Positions 63,040-64,000 of a DNA stretch of 64,000 bases are shown in pieces (positions within the stretch are counted from its first letter, which is position 1; each line of letters starts with the position of its first letter). The notes under the pieces are model-generated. The model ran no database searches, had not been told where the DNA came from, and saw only the letters and a program-made list of their open reading frames with translations. A program made the translations under genes and the position numbers. Origin of the DNA: Brienomyrus brachyistius (lineage: Eukaryota > Chordata > Actinopteri > Osteoglossiformes > Mormyridae); contig NC_064540.1 of NCBI RefSeq assembly GCF_023856365.1, positions 2,293,501 through 2,357,500 of the forward strand, read 5' to 3'.

Positions 63040-64000
63040 TGGATTATGGATCAGGGCTTGAATTTGAAGCTGTCTAACTGTACTTTCTGTTAATTTTTCT
63101 GGCATTTGCATGTGTAATGCAGGGCTGGACTGGAATTAAATTTCAGCCCAGGACTTTTGGGGTCCTCCCCAGCTGCATGGTAGATTCTGCCCCATGATGC
63201 ATTTTGCTGGCCCACATGCCCATCGGGCCACTGGGTAAATGCTTGGTGGCAGATGGCCAGTGCAGCCTTGGGGCCCATTCAGGATGGTTACACGATGGTT
63301 ACATTGTGGTGGCAAAGGAAACACTATGAACGTCATATTCTTAGTCTCTCAGTTCCGATCTTCCGTATCAGTTTGGTCTGGCACTGTGGCTCTGGGCTGT
63401 CATGCGCACCAGCCTGTAGCTTCTCACCAGACCCGACATAGCTCGAGCAGGAACAGCACGCACCGAAACAGGCCGGTGAACCGGATCGAGGCGCCTCTTT
63501 GTGGGGGGGGGGGGGGGGGGGGTCTTTAAAGTGCTCCGCACCATGTCCATTCAGAAAAAAGAAGAGAAAACGAGGTTTGCCGTCGACCTACAGCGTCCCT
63601 GCTCTGTGCTCGCAGATAGATCCACGGTCCCAAAACCACATCATTATGGGCTAAACATAAAATATAATGCTTTGACAAAAAAGCCTCACTATGAAAAATA
63701 GAACTGGGAAGGGCAGGAGAGACTGGTGGCAGAGTACGTGTGAGTGGGAGACCACAGAGCATCTATTCAAGGACAGAGGGGAACACATACATCAGCTTCG
63801 GAGTGCGTGTGTGCATGTGTGTGCCTGTATCTCTGTATGTGTCTGTCTGTGTTAGTGTGTAGGGGTGCGAGGGTGGAGGTCTGTAAAAGTACAAGGTGTT
63901 CTTCGCAGCTGTACGTACCTGTTTATACCTGCCATGGGCCTAAATGCTGGCTGCCCGTTTCAGCCATGAATACCAAACCAAATCAAATGTGAGAACCTAA
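63040..64000. other. Right end of window, no gene seen
   Basis: A G-run at 63507-63522 and TG-rich text near 63810-63860. Overlapping short ORFs around 63240-63550 have no recognisable product. Confidence 0.5.

Overview
This is vertebrate nuclear DNA, almost certainly from a ray-finned (teleost) fish. The evidence is GT-AG split genes with short introns, teleost-style retroposons and MITEs, abundant TG, TA and CT microsatellites, and many minisatellites. Every exon chain below was followed by reading frame, phase and splice sites; no search was run.

Three protein genes are well supported. (1) 336-12733 (+): the kinesin-1 heavy chain KIF5A, lacking only its first coding exon, which lies left of the window. 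27 coding exons (exons 2-28 in the human numbering) join in phase into 991 codons covering motor, stalk, and tail with the IAK regulatory site. It keeps the 28-nt exon 27 whose skipping causes ALS in humans. (2) 21467-32691 (+): sterol O-acyltransferase 2 (SOAT2/ACAT2), complete, 14 coding exons, 537 aa. (3) 42565-37013 (-): IGSF8/EWI-2, complete, 6 coding exons, 622 aa, four Ig domains, one membrane span and a short palmitoylation-type tail. soat2 and igsf8 are tail to tail. I see no functional link among the three: one is an axonal motor, one an ER cholesterol esterifying enzyme, and one a tetraspanin partner at the cell surface.

Between kif5a and soat2 sits a young 2,849-bp LTR retrotransposon (17116-19964, minus orientation) with 300-bp LTRs that look identical, a 5-bp target duplication, and a single 717-codon proline-rich repeat ORF in place of gag-pol. 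Two older solo LTRs of the same family lie at 45995-46290 and 49720-50041.

From about 43 to 64 kb I find no multi-exon gene. This part holds SINE and MITE relics, several minisatellites (notably a 1.2-kb 16-bp array and a 50-bp array), CTCF-like motifs, and two small ORFs with an N-terminal hydrophobic segment (43586-43846 minus; 53966-54163 plus) that are the best candidates for undescribed micropeptides. The observations I rate highest are the proline-rich LTR family, the conserved kif5a exon-27 frameshift architecture, and the 65-aa ORF beside the 16-bp minisatellite.
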